Assembly: GCF_004357765.1 (NCBI RefSeq)
Contig: NZ_SMTE01000006.1
Coordinates: 1 to 64,000 of the forward strand
Length of the DNA stretch: 64,000 nucleotides
DNA from: Pseudomonas putida
GTDB taxonomy: Bacteria > Pseudomonadota > Gammaproteobacteria > Pseudomonadales > Pseudomonadaceae
Direction: 5' to 3'
Position numbers and translations under genes: made by a program. The notes below the pieces were generated by a model, which made no database searches, was not told the origin of the DNA, and was given only the letters and a program-made list of their open reading frames with translations. How positions within the stretch are numbered: position 1 is the first letter of the stretch; each line of letters begins with the position of its first letter. Shown here one piece after another: positions 55,786 to 64,000 of the stretch.

Positions 55786-56102
55786 ATCTGAAAGCCGCGC
55801 AATTGCGCGGCTTTTGTCGTTTCGAGATGTGCTACCCGAACCTCGGCAAGCATGCAGATGCATAGGACGAATCTGCGTTCAGAATGAGAGGATGAGCCTC
55901 TCGTGCAATGATTGCACCGAACGGTATCATCAATGCCGACGTAGCTCGTTCAGAAGAATGTAAGCAGTACTTCCGAAATCGCCCATTTTGAACACTGCGG
56001 TTTCGAGCCTGTCGGCCCGGCCAATGCCTTGGCGCCTCTGGTTTGCCCTTGCCGCACATACCCCCGCTGGCTAGGCTAAGAGGCCTACTACCGAGACCCA
56101 CC
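55786..56102. other. tRNA-to-Lrp intergenic region
   Basis: 317 bases with no convincing gene. Base composition is visibly more AT-rich than its neighbours. It has the tRNA terminator, a stem GAGAGG/CCTCTC (about 55886-55901) and a perfect 15-base dyad GTGCAAT-G-ATTGCAC (55903-55917), which could be an operator. It could also be the scar of an element once inserted at the tRNA; no integrase fragment is recognisable. Confidence 0.5.
55791..55816 (+). terminator. tRNA terminator
   Basis: A 10-bp perfect palindromic stem (55793-55812) is followed by TTTGT, 7 bases after the tRNA. Confidence 0.8.
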
Positions 56103-56564
56103 ATGCCAGCCTCCCGCCCCATCACCCTCGACGAAGTCGATCGCCAGCTCATCGCCCTGCTGCAAATCAACGCGCGCGAAAGCGTCGCGACCTTGGCGCG
56201 TCAGCTCGGGATCGCCCGCACCACGGTCAACTCGCGCCTGGAGCGTCTGGAAAAGAACAAGGTCATCACCGGCTATGGCGTGCGCCTTGGCCAGCGCCTG
56301 ATCGATGGGGGCCTGCAGGCCTACGTGGGCATCAAGGTGCAGCCGCGCTCGGGCAAGGATGTGGTCCGCCGACTGAGTGCCATGGGGCAGGTGCAGCAAC
56401 TGTGCGCAGTGAGCGGTGAGTTCGACTATGTGGCCTGGCTGCGCAGCGAATCGCCAGAGCAACTCGACGAATTGCTCGACCAGATCGGCAACCTCGCAGG
56501 TGTGGAGAAAACCACGACGTCGATCATCCTCAGCAGCAAGGTCGACCGGGGGCAGCCGATCTGA
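56103..56564 (+). CDS. Lrp/AsnC family transcriptional regulator
   Basis: 153 residues. N-terminal helix-turn-helix (LDEVDRQLIALLQINARESV, then LARQLGIARTTVNSRLERL) and a C-terminal ligand-binding RAM/AsnC domain (about 70-150). The start is MPASRPITLDE. It lies upstream of davB in the same orientation with a 188-base gap, so control of lysine catabolism is likely; lysine or 5-aminovalerate would be obvious effectors. This is inference from position. Confidence 0.85.
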   Translation: MPASRPITLDEVDRQLIALLQINARESVATLARQLGIARTTVNSRLERLEKNKVITGYGVRLGQRLIDGGLQAYVGIKVQPRSGKDVVRRLSAMGQVQQLCAVSGEFDYVAWLRSESPEQLDELLDQIGNLAGVEKTTTSIILSSKVDRGQPI

Positions 56565-56592
56565 GCGGATCAACGTGTGGCGCTTCATGCGC

Positions 56593-56605
56593 CGACATAA
56601 TGTCG
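56593..56605. promoter_or_regulatory. Dyad in the davB upstream region
   Basis: CGACAT-A-ATGTCG is a perfect 13-base dyad. It lies about 100 bases upstream of a TATACT box (56705-56710), which is itself 43 bases before davB. AT-rich DNA follows it (56600-56690), as is common for Lrp-type sites. It is a candidate operator for the neighbouring regulator. Confidence 0.4.
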
Positions 56606-56704
56606 AAGTAGCCAGTCATTACGACGACAATAAATACATTACGTAGCTACTCTGCACCTTAATTACGAACACACCGCTCCATAAAATGACCTTCAGCCAT
56701 CTCC

Positions 56705-56710
56705 TATACT
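56705..56710 (+). promoter_or_regulatory. Candidate -10 box of davBA
   Basis: TATACT at the expected distance upstream of davB. The -35 region is poor, which would suit an activator-dependent promoter. Confidence 0.35.
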
Positions 56711-56752
56711 CAGGCTCCGCCCTTCGCGCAGCCGCTCTGGCAAGGTCTCTTC

Positions 56753-58435
56753 ATGAACAAGAACAACCGCCATCCCGCCGACGGCAAGAAACCGATCACC
56801 ATCTTCGGTCCGGATTTTCCCTTCGCGTTCGACGACTGGCTGGAACACCCGGCCGGCCTGGGGAGCATTCCGGCTGAGCGGTACGGCGAGGAAGTCGCCA
56901 TTGTCGGCGCAGGCATCGCAGGCCTGGTAGCGGCGTACGAGTTGATGAAACTGGGGCTCAAGCCCGTGGTGTACGAAGCGTCGAAGCTCGGTGGGCGCTT
57001 GCGCTCGCAAGCGTTCAACGGCACCGACGGCATCGTCGCCGAACTCGGCGGCATGCGTTTTCCGGTGTCCTCGACGGCGTTCTATCACTACGTCGACAAG
57101 CTCGGCCTGGAAACCAAGCCCTTTCCCAACCCGCTGACCCCGGCTTCGGCGAGCACGGTGATCGATCTCGAAGGCCAGACCTACTACGCCGAGAGCGCCC
57201 AGGACCTGCCCAGCCTGTTCCACGAAGTGGCCGAGGCCTGGGCCGATGCGCTGGAAAGCGGTGCCCAGTTCGCCGAAATCCAGCAGGCGATCCGCGATCG
57301 CGACGTGGTGCGCCTGAAAACCCTGTGGAACCAGCTGGTTCCACTGTGGGACGACCGCACCTTCTATGACTTCGTCGCCTCCTCGCACGCCTTCGCCAAG
57401 CTGACCTTCCGCCACCGTGAAGTGTTCGGCCAGGTCGGCTTCGGCACCGGCGGCTGGGACTCGGACTTCCCCAACTCGATGCTGGAAATCTTCCGCGTGG
57501 TAATGACCAACTGCGACGACCACCAGCACCTGATCGTCGGTGGCGTGGAGCAGGTGCCCCAGGGCATCTGGCGCCATGTCCCGGAGCGCTGCGCGCACTG
57601 GCCTGCCGGCACCAGCCTGAGCACGCTGCACGGCGGCGCGCCGCGCTGCGGCGTCAAGCGTATCGCCCGCGCCGCCGATGGCCGCCTGGCGGTGACCGAC
57701 AACTGGGGCGACACCCGCCACTATGGCGCGGTCCTCGCCACCTGCCAGAGCTGGCTGTTGACCACGCAGATCGACTGCGAGGAGTCGCTGTTCTCGCAAA
57801 AGCTGTGGATGGCGCTGGACCGTACACGCTACATGCAGTCGTCGAAAACCTTCGTGATGGTCGACCGGCCGTTCTGGAAGGACAAGGACCCTGAAACCGG
57901 CCGCGACCTGCTGAGCATGACCCTGACCGATCGCCTGACCCGCGGCACCTACCTGTTCGACAACGGCGATGACAAGCCGGGGGTCATCTGCCTGTCGTAC
58001 GCCTGGATGAGCGACGCGTTGAAGATGCTCCCTCACCCGGTGGAAAAGCGCGTGCAACTGGCTCTGGACGCGCTGAAGAAGATCTACCCCAAGACCGACA
58101 TCGCCGGCCACATCATCGGCGACCCGATCACCATTTCCTGGGAGGCCGACCCTTACTTCCTCGGTGCCTTCAAGGGCGCCCTCCCAGGCCACTACCGCTA
58201 CAACCAGCGCATGTACGCGCACTTCATGCAACAGGACATGCCAGAAGAACAGCGCGGCATATTCATCGCAGGTGACGATGTGTCATGGACGCCCGCCTGG
58301 GTGGAAGGCGCGGTGCAGACTTCGCTGAACGCGGTGTGGGGTATCATGAATCACTTCGGCGGCAAGACCCATCCGGACAACCCAGGCCCGGGCGATCTGT
58401 TCGAAGCCCTCGGCCCGATCGCCCTGCCGGACTGA
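56753..58435 (+). CDS. davB: L-lysine 2-monooxygenase DavB
   Basis: 560-residue FAD-dependent amine oxidase fold. The dinucleotide-binding GAGIAGLVAAYEL is at residues 52-64, followed by the ELGGMRFPVS substrate region and a C-terminal FAD contact. DavB converts L-lysine to 5-aminopentanamide with oxygen. Related tryptophan 2-monooxygenases (IaaM) share the fold, but pairing with davA next door and Pseudomonas context settle lysine. It lies 15 bases before davA. Confidence 0.93.
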   Translation: MNKNNRHPADGKKPITIFGPDFPFAFDDWLEHPAGLGSIPAERYGEEVAIVGAGIAGLVAAYELMKLGLKPVVYEASKLGGRLRSQAFNGTDGIVAELGGMRFPVSSTAFYHYVDKLGLETKPFPNPLTPASASTVIDLEGQTYYAESAQDLPSLFHEVAEAWADALESGAQFAEIQQAIRDRDVVRLKTLWNQLVPLWDDRTFYDFVASSHAFAKLTFRHREVFGQVGFGTGGWDSDFPNSMLEIFRVVMTNCDDHQHLIVGGVEQVPQGIWRHVPERCAHWPAGTSLSTLHGGAPRCGVKRIARAADGRLAVTDNWGDTRHYGAVLATCQSWLLTTQIDCEESLFSQKLWMALDRTRYMQSSKTFVMVDRPFWKDKDPETGRDLLSMTLTDRLTRGTYLFDNGDDKPGVICLSYAWMSDALKMLPHPVEKRVQLALDALKKIYPKTDIAGHIIGDPITISWEADPYFLGAFKGALPGHYRYNQRMYAHFMQQDMPEEQRGIFIAGDDVSWTPAWVEGAVQTSLNAVWGIMNHFGGKTHPDNPGPGDLFEALGPIALPD

Positions 58436-58450
58436 CACGTAGGAGACACG

Positions 58451-59245
58451 ATGCGCATCGCCCTGTTCCAAGGTGAACCCAACCCTCTCGACCTGGCCGG
58501 CAACCTGCAACGCCTGCAACAGCAGGCCCAGGCGGCGGCCGAACGAGGTGCGCGGTTGCTGGTGTGCCCGGAAATGTTCCTCAGCGGCTACAACATCGGT
58601 CTGACCCAAGTGCAGCGGCTGGCGGAGGCCGCCGACGGGCCATCGGCCAAGGCCGTGCAGGCGATCGCCCAAGCCCAGGGCATCGCCATCGCCTATGGCT
58701 ACCCGGAGCGCGGCGACGATGGGGCGATCTACAACAGCGTGCAACTGGTCGATGCCCAGGCGCACAGCCTGTGCAACTACCGCAAGACCCACCTGTTCGG
58801 TGAGCTGGACCGCTCGATGTTCAGTGCCGGCGCCGACCATTTCCCGGTGGTCGAGCTGGAAGGCTGGAAGGTCGGGCTGCTGATCTGCTACGACATCGAA
58901 TTCCCCGAGAATGCCCGGCGCCTGGCGCTCGATGGCGCCGAGTTGATCCTGGTACCCACGGCGAACATGGCGCCGTACGATTTCGTCTGTCAGGTGACCG
59001 TGCGCTCGCGGGCGCAAGAGAACCAATGCTACTTGGTATATGCCAATTACTGCGGCGCCGAGGGCGAGATCGAGTATTGCGGGCAGAGCAGCATCGTCGG
59101 CCCGGACGGTAGCCTGCTGGCCATGGCCGGGCATGATGAATGCCAGCTGCTGGCCGAACTGGCCCATGAGCGAGTGGCGCAAGGGCGCGAGGCGTTTCCG
59201 TATCTGGCGGACTTGCGCCAGGAGTTGCATGTGCGCCGTGGCTGA
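58451..59245 (+). CDS. davA: 5-aminopentanamidase DavA
   Basis: 264-residue nitrilase-superfamily amidase. The catalytic triad is visible: E41 (CPEMFLS), K112 (YRKTHLF) and C146 (LICYDIEFPE). It releases ammonia from 5-aminopentanamide to give 5-aminovalerate, the second step of the lysine delta-aminovalerate pathway. Its stop lies inside the start of pqqF. Confidence 0.95.
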   Translation: MRIALFQGEPNPLDLAGNLQRLQQQAQAAAERGARLLVCPEMFLSGYNIGLTQVQRLAEAADGPSAKAVQAIAQAQGIAIAYGYPERGDDGAIYNSVQLVDAQAHSLCNYRKTHLFGELDRSMFSAGADHFPVVELEGWKVGLLICYDIEFPENARRLALDGAELILVPTANMAPYDFVCQVTVRSRAQENQCYLVYANYCGAEGEIEYCGQSSIVGPDGSLLAMAGHDECQLLAELAHERVAQGREAFPYLADLRQELHVRRG

Positions 59246-61526
59246 CAACTCCCGCCATCTCACCCTCGCCAACGGCCTGCACCTGAAGCTGCGCCATGCT
59301 CCGCACCTCAAGCGCGCGGCCGCTGCCCTACGCGTGCACGCCGGCAGCCACGACGCCCCGGCACGTTGGCCGGGGCTCGCACACTTTCTCGAGCATCTGT
59401 TTTTCCTAGGCACCGAGCGTTTCCCGCTGGAGGATGGGTTGATGCGCCATGTCCAGGCCCTCGGCGGCCAGGTCAACGCGAGCACCCGCGAATGCACCAC
59501 CGACTTCTTCTTCGAAGTCCCTCCCAATGCCCTCGCCGGCGCTTTGCAGCGGCTGTGCCAGATGTTGGCCGAACCGGAGCTGGGCATTGCCCGTCAGCGC
59601 AGCGAGCGCGACGTGATACATGCCGAATTCATTGCCTGGTCGCGCGATCCGCAAGCCCAGGCCCGTTTCGCCCTGCTCCAGGCCGCAGCGCCTGGGCATC
59701 CGTTGAGCGGCTTCCATGCCGGCAATCGCTACACCCTTGCCGTGCAGGATGTGGCGTTCCAGCAGGCCTTGCAGCACTTCCACCAGCATTTCTACCAAGG
59801 CGGACAGATCACCCTGAGCCTGTGCGGCCCTCAACCATTGCATGAGCTCGAACGCCTTGGCCAACGTTTCGCCAGCCTGTTTCCCACCGGGCATCACCAG
59901 CCGCAGCATCGCCCACCCGCTTTGCCAGCGAGCACCAAGGCATTGCTGTTCGCCCACGACAGCCTGCCCGCAGGCGGCGAGCAGGCATTGGAATTGTTGT
60001 TGGCCTGGCTGAACGACAGCCGCCCCGGTGGCTGGCTGGATGCACTGCGCCAACGCGGTTGGCTACAAGGCTGCAAGACCGAAGTGCTGTATGCCCACGA
60101 AGACCAGTTGCTGTGGCACATCGACCTGCGACTTGATTCGACAGCCTGCCTGGATGAAGCACAACGCCTGCTCCACGGCTGGTTCCACTTCATGCATCGA
60201 GCCGCTGCTGAACAACTCAACGCAGGCTTCGCCTTGCTCCAGCAGCGACGAGAGGAAGCTGCCAGCGCACTGGAGCTGGCACGCCGGGATAGCGCGGGCA
60301 CCCCCTTCTGCGCCCTCGACAGGCCTGGCCTACGCGCTTTCGGTGCCCTGCTCGATGGCCTGCCCAAGCATGCCTATGGGCAGTGGCAACTGCAAACCAC
60401 CGATCCTTTGCTGTTCAATGGTTGGCCAGCCACGCCTGCCGGGTCATTGCCCAAGGCGCTGAGCGTCAGCGATGCGCTGCCTGCCTCACGCCTGCATGCC
60501 GAACTGAACCTGCGCTGGCAGATCCGCTCGCCACTGCGCCAGCGCCTGCATGCCGTACTCGAACAGGCTTTGGCCCCCCTGCATGAGCGGGCCGAACGAG
60601 CCTCGTTGCAGTTGGACTTCAGCACGGTGGGCGACTACTGGCATCTGCGCTGCGCAGGCGTACCCAGTGCAGTGGTACGGGTCAGCGAGGAAGCGCTGGA
60701 GGTACTGCGCAAGCCTACGGACGAATCCTTCACCCGCGTACCAGCCAAACCGTCGCCACTGATCCCCATCCGTACCTTGCTCAAGCAACTGCCGGATGCA
60801 CTGCACGCCATGGCAGTCGAGCCCCTACCCGCCTGCACGCTGGATCAAGGCCAGTTGCAGCAGATCTGGCAACACGCAGCCTGGCACGGCCTGGCGACCG
60901 GCTTCGACGAGACTGGCCTGAATGCCCTGGCCACGGTGTTACAGCGCTGCCCAGGCCAGGGCAGCGACGCAAGACCGTTGCCGCCGACCTTGACCCGCCG
61001 CTGGCAACAGGCCGCCGCGACCGGCAGCGAGCATGCGTTGCTGCTGTTCTACCCCCTCACGAGTCGGGAGCAAGGCAGCGGCCGCCTGCTCGGGCATCTG
61101 TTGCAGGGCCCGGTCTACCAGCGTCTGCGCGTGGAACTGCAACTGGGTTACGCGGTGTTCAGCACCTTCCGCCAGGTCGAAGGCGTGCCAGGCCTGCTGT
61201 TCGGGGTGCAGTCACCCCATGCCGGCCACCGCGACATCATCGGCCATCTCCAGGCCGTGCTACGACAAGGTGTCAGGCTGCAGGCCGGGGCACGCCAGGC
61301 ACTGGCCGAGCAGTTCAGCGAAGCGGCCATGACCAACGCCGATGTCGCCCACTGGGCCTGGCAAGCCCACCTGGGGCGTTTGCCGGATAAGCTGACTTGC
61401 CTACGACAGTCTATCCTGATGACGCAACAAGCCGATCTGGATGCCTTGCTCGGGCACATGCTCGCGCCCGATGCGACCTGGCTCTGCCTGGCCAATACAG
61501 CCGAGCCGAGCCTTTGGTGGCCCTGA
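59229..61526 (+). CDS. pqqF: PQQ synthesis-associated M16 protease PqqF
   Basis: 765-residue insulinase-type (M16) metalloprotease. The inverted zinc motif H52-F-L-E55-H56 is in the first domain; the further repeats lack it, as usual. It is thought to trim the cross-linked PqqA peptide. The ATG at 59229 (AGGAG 4 bases upstream) overlaps davA by 17 bases; a GTG at 59238 is an alternative. The frame upstream of 59229 is the shadow of davA. Confidence 0.9.
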   Translation: MCAVADNSRHLTLANGLHLKLRHAPHLKRAAAALRVHAGSHDAPARWPGLAHFLEHLFFLGTERFPLEDGLMRHVQALGGQVNASTRECTTDFFFEVPPNALAGALQRLCQMLAEPELGIARQRSERDVIHAEFIAWSRDPQAQARFALLQAAAPGHPLSGFHAGNRYTLAVQDVAFQQALQHFHQHFYQGGQITLSLCGPQPLHELERLGQRFASLFPTGHHQPQHRPPALPASTKALLFAHDSLPAGGEQALELLLAWLNDSRPGGWLDALRQRGWLQGCKTEVLYAHEDQLLWHIDLRLDSTACLDEAQRLLHGWFHFMHRAAAEQLNAGFALLQQRREEAASALELARRDSAGTPFCALDRPGLRAFGALLDGLPKHAYGQWQLQTTDPLLFNGWPATPAGSLPKALSVSDALPASRLHAELNLRWQIRSPLRQRLHAVLEQALAPLHERAERASLQLDFSTVGDYWHLRCAGVPSAVVRVSEEALEVLRKPTDESFTRVPAKPSPLIPIRTLLKQLPDALHAMAVEPLPACTLDQGQLQQIWQHAAWHGLATGFDETGLNALATVLQRCPGQGSDARPLPPTLTRRWQQAAATGSEHALLLFYPLTSREQGSGRLLGHLLQGPVYQRLRVELQLGYAVFSTFRQVEGVPGLLFGVQSPHAGHRDIIGHLQAVLRQGVRLQAGARQALAEQFSEAAMTNADVAHWAWQAHLGRLPDKLTCLRQSILMTQQADLDALLGHMLAPDATWLCLANTAEPSLWWP

Positions 61527-61695
61527 ACAGGTCACCATTGTTACGTCGGCTGCAAGGGCCCATTTCGAATAATTAACCTTTTGGTACAGAAAATTCTTGT
61601 AAGATAGCGCAATCCCAGTCAATGGAACCTCCTTGCCGAGGCGGCACCCAATGTACTGGCTGGACCCAAAACCCTCTTTCGGAAGGAGCAACTCC

Positions 61696-61767
61696 ATGTG
61701 GACCAAACCTGCTTACACTGACCTGCGTATCGGCTTCGAAGTGACCATGTACTTCGCCAACCGCTAA
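61696..61767 (+). CDS. pqqA: PQQ precursor peptide PqqA
   Basis: 23-residue ribosomal peptide, [20 protein letters not shown] followed by ANR. E15 and Y19 are the residues that PqqE cross-links to build PQQ. AGGAG lies upstream. A 169-base AT-rich region before it (notably 61565-61615) should carry the promoter; no clear hexamers could be fixed. Confidence 0.97.
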
Positions 61768-61784
61768 GCCCTGCTCGTGGTTCG

Positions 61785-61816
61785 ACGCCTCGGCCCGCCG
61801 AGGCGTTGTCGTTTTT
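61785..61816 (+). terminator. Partial terminator between pqqA and pqqB
   Basis: A 9-bp GC-rich stem (61785-61793 with 61798-61806) is followed by TGTCGTTTTT. It would let some polymerases stop after pqqA, giving excess precursor peptide over the enzymes. Confidence 0.75.
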
Positions 61817-61847
61817 CGGATACGGGTCTTCGGATTAGGGAGTGGCC

Positions 61848-62759
61848 ATGTACATCCAGATTCTCGGTTCCGCCGCTGGTGGCGGATTCCCGCAGTGGAA
61901 CTGCAACTGCGTCAACTGCAAGGGCTTTCGCGATGGCAGCCTGCGCGCCACGGCACGCACCCAGTCCTCGATCGCCCTGTCTGACGACGGTGAGCACTGG
62001 ATCCTGTGCAACGCCTCGCCCGACATCCGCGCCCAGCTGCAGGCCTTCGCGCCGATGCAGCCGGCCCGTGCCCTGCGCGACACCGGCATCGACGCCATCG
62101 TCCTGCTCGACAGCCAGATCGACCATACCACCGGCCTGCTGAGCCTGCGCGAAGGTTGCCCGCACAAGGTCTGGTGCACCGACATGGTCCATCAGGACCT
62201 GACCACCGGCTTCCCGCTGTTCAACATGCTCAGTCACTGGAACGGTGGGCTGCAGTGGAACCGCATCGAGCTCGAAGGCAGCTTCGTCATCGACGCCTGC
62301 CCGAATCTGCGTTTCACCCCCTTCCCGCTGCGCAGTGCCGCGCCGCCCTACTCGCCGCACCGCTTCGACCCGCATCCGGGCGATAACCTTGGCCTGCTGG
62401 TCGAGGACACCCGCAGCGGCGGCAAGCTGTTCTACGCGCCGGGCCTGGGCCAGGTCGACGACGAACTGCTGGCGATGATGCACGACGCCGACTGCCTGCT
62501 GGTCGACGGTACCCTGTGGGAAGACGACGAGATGCAAAGACGGGGCGTCGGCACCCGCACCGGCCGCGAGATGGGCCATCTGGCGCAGAATGGTCCCGGC
62601 GGCATGCTCGAAGTGCTCGACGGCTTCCAGCGTCAGCGCAAGGTGCTCATCCACATCAACAACACCAACCCGATTCTCGATGAAGACTCCCCCGAGCGAG
62701 CTGAGGTCCTGCGCCGCGGCGTGGAAGTGGCCTACGATGGCATGAGCATCGAGTTGTAG
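61848..62759 (+). CDS. pqqB: PQQ biosynthesis protein PqqB
   Basis: 303-residue metallo-beta-lactamase-fold protein. The N-terminal [15 protein letters not shown] with zinc-binding cysteines and the SQIDHTTGL histidine motif are visible. It is reported to act as an iron hydroxylase on the Glu-Tyr dipeptide intermediate. The start is [10 protein letters not shown]; a GTG two codons earlier is possible. Confidence 0.97.
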   Translation: MYIQILGSAAGGGFPQWNCNCVNCKGFRDGSLRATARTQSSIALSDDGEHWILCNASPDIRAQLQAFAPMQPARALRDTGIDAIVLLDSQIDHTTGLLSLREGCPHKVWCTDMVHQDLTTGFPLFNMLSHWNGGLQWNRIELEGSFVIDACPNLRFTPFPLRSAAPPYSPHRFDPHPGDNLGLLVEDTRSGGKLFYAPGLGQVDDELLAMMHDADCLLVDGTLWEDDEMQRRGVGTRTGREMGHLAQNGPGGMLEVLDGFQRQRKVLIHINNTNPILDEDSPERAEVLRRGVEVAYDGMSIEL

Positions 62760-62767
62760 GAGGCCCG

Positions 62768-63523
62768 ATGAGCGAAGCACTGCCGATGTCCCCTGCCGAA
62801 TTCGAGCAGGCCCTGCGCGCCAAGGGCGCCTACTATCACATCCATCATCCCTACCATGTGGCGATGTACGAAGGCCGCGCCACCCGTGAGCAGATTCAGG
62901 GCTGGGTGGCCAACCGCTTCTACTACCAGGTCAACATCCCGATGAAGGATGCCGCTATCCTGGCCAACTGCCCCGACCGGGAGATCCGCCGCGAGTGGAT
63001 CCAGCGCCTGCTCGATCATGACGGCGCGCCAGGCGAGGACGGCGGTATCGAGGCCTGGCTGCGCCTGGGCCAGGCCGTGGGCCTGGACCCCGACCAACTG
63101 CGCTCCCAGGAGCTGGTGCTGCCGGGCGTGCGTTTCGCCGTCGACGCCTACGTCAACTTCGCCCGCCGCGCCAGTTGGCAGGAGGCCGCCAGCAGCTCGT
63201 TGACCGAGCTGTTCGCGCCGCAGATCCACCAGTCGCGCCTGGACAGCTGGCCACAGCATTACCCGTGGATCGACCCGGCCGGCTACGAATACTTCCGCAC
63301 CCGCCTGGGCCAGGCCCGACGTGACGTGGAACACGGCCTGGCGATCACCCTGCAGCATTACACCACCCGTGCCGGCCAGGAGCGTATGCTGGAGATCCTG
63401 CAATTCAAGCTGGATATCCTGTGGAGCATGCTCGACGCCATGAGCATGGCCTATGAACTGAACCGCCCGCCTTATCACAGCGTCACCGGCGAGCGCGTCT
63501 GGCACAAGGGGATCGCCCTATGA
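62768..63523 (+). CDS. pqqC: Pyrroloquinoline-quinone synthase PqqC
   Basis: 251-residue cofactor-free oxidase of the TenA/heme-oxygenase-like fold. It performs the final ring closure and eight-electron oxidation to PQQ. Family segments [15 protein letters not shown] and [16 protein letters not shown] are present. It starts 8 bases after pqqB and overlaps pqqD by 4 bases (ATGA). Confidence 0.97.
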   Translation: MSEALPMSPAEFEQALRAKGAYYHIHHPYHVAMYEGRATREQIQGWVANRFYYQVNIPMKDAAILANCPDREIRREWIQRLLDHDGAPGEDGGIEAWLRLGQAVGLDPDQLRSQELVLPGVRFAVDAYVNFARRASWQEAASSSLTELFAPQIHQSRLDSWPQHYPWIDPAGYEYFRTRLGQARRDVEHGLAITLQHYTTRAGQERMLEILQFKLDILWSMLDAMSMAYELNRPPYHSVTGERVWHKGIAL

Positions 63524-63795
63524 GCTTCGATCGCACCCTGGTACCCAACTGGCGCCCCGGCTATCGCTTCCAGTACGAACCGGCGCAGAAGGGCCATGTA
63601 CTGCTGTACCCCGAGGGCATGATCAAGCTCAACGACAGCGCCGGTCTGATCGGCGGACTGATCGATGGCCAGCGCAACGTCGCCGCCATCATCGCCGAAC
63701 TGACCCAGCAATTCCCCGATGTGCCCGAGGTCGCCGACGACATCGAGCAGTTCATGGAGGTGGCCCGTGCCGAACACTGGATCACCCTCGCCTGA
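63520..63795 (+). CDS. pqqD: PqqA-binding chaperone PqqD
   Basis: 91-residue RiPP recognition element that delivers PqqA to the radical-SAM enzyme PqqE. Family segments [21 protein letters not shown] and [11 protein letters not shown] are present. It overlaps pqqC by 4 bases and pqqE by 29. Confidence 0.97.
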   Translation: MSFDRTLVPNWRPGYRFQYEPAQKGHVLLYPEGMIKLNDSAGLIGGLIDGQRNVAAIIAELTQQFPDVPEVADDIEQFMEVARAEHWITLA

Positions 63796-64000
63796 GGTCC
63801 CGGTCGGCCTGCCGTTGTGGCTGCTCGCCGAGCTGACCTACCGCTGCCCGCTGCAGTGTCCGTACTGCTCCAATCCGCTGGATTTCGCCCAGCAGGGCAA
63901 GGAGCTGGACACTGCCCAGTGGTTCAAGGTGATGGCCGAGGCGCGCGAAATGGGCGCTGCCCAGATCGGTTTTTCCGGCGGCGAGCCACTGGTGCGCCAG
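63767..64000 (+). CDS. pqqE: PqqA peptide cyclase PqqE, 5' part (cut by window end)
   Basis: First 78 codons of the radical-SAM enzyme that joins Glu and Tyr of PqqA. The 4Fe-4S motif is C27-x3-C31-x2-C34 (CPLQCPYC), and the GGEP motif is at residues 71-74. It starts with GTG, 6 bases after GGAGG inside pqqD, overlapping pqqD by 29 bases. The gene continues past position 64000. Confidence 0.95.
   Translation, partial: MPNTGSPSPEVPVGLPLWLLAELTYRCPLQCPYCSNPLDFAQQGKELDTAQWFKVMAEAREMGAAQIGFSGGEPLVRQ

Noticed and set aside
55772-55963. 63-codon plus-strand frame after the tRNA
   Set aside because: Begins inside the tRNA and has no coding signature.

Overview
The window is a stretch of core chromosome from a GC-rich gammaproteobacterium, almost certainly a Pseudomonas of the P. 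putida group. The evidence is the gene order (tyrS-mepM-anmK, trpGDC next to crp, estA-trpE-gph-rpe, murU-amgK-lptD-surA-pdxA-rsmA-apaGH, prkA-yeaH-ycgB, rpsU-dnaG-rpoD, davBA-pqqF-pqqABCDE), the near-identity of many proteins to P. putida proteins remembered by the annotator, and REP palindromes of the P. putida type. Nothing looks like a prophage, insertion sequence, CRISPR array or large acquired island. Coding density is high and many neighbouring genes overlap by 4 bases (ATGA/GTGA).

Layout. 1-170: a leftward rRNA-type promoter at the edge, then the tyrS terminator. 172-11400: tyrS, the M23 peptidase mepM, anmK, erpA, argC, hemJ, an SDR, a HIT protein, coq7, an unknown membrane protein, an OsmC protein, the cAMP receptor crp/vfr and a lipoate-ligase-like protein. 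11394-19210: tryptophan and pentose genes (trpC, trpD, trpG, autotransporter esterase estA, trpE, gph, rpe). Two sister Trp-rich leader peptides lie before trpG and trpE; the trpE leader is encoded in frame inside the 3' end of gph. 19345-26870: an ABC importer and a two-component system in the position of P. aeruginosa agtABCD/agtSR (4-aminobutyrate and 5-aminovalerate uptake). 26960-38200: a DUF3530 protein, djlA, the MurNAc recycling pair murU/amgK, then the rightward chain lptD-surA-pdxA-rsmA-apaG-apaH-glpE.

38480-47200: the prkA-yeaH-ycgB stress kinase operon, cca, a REP doublet, folK/folB, plsY and tsaD. 47400-51830: the macromolecular synthesis cluster rpsU-dnaG-rpoD. 51948-55691: a very large periplasmic-sensor PAS-GGDEF-EAL protein in the position of RmcA. 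55709-55785: a CAU tRNA whose acceptor stem fits tRNA-Ile2 better than tRNA-Met. 56100-64000: an Lrp-type regulator, lysine catabolism genes davB and davA, and the PQQ genes pqqF, pqqA, pqqB, pqqC, pqqD and the start of pqqE (cut by the window end).

Connections. anmK, amgK and murU feed recovered MurNAc back to UDP-MurNAc, and mepM and lptD/surA serve the envelope. DavB and DavA make 5-aminovalerate from lysine, and the agt-like locus 33 kb away probably imports and senses the same compound. PQQ serves periplasmic dehydrogenases. No wholly new system was found. The most interesting signals are regulatory: the trpE attenuator leader nested in gph, a 17-bp hairpin covering the cca ribosome binding site, and the translational overlap of pqqF with the lysine pathway gene davA.
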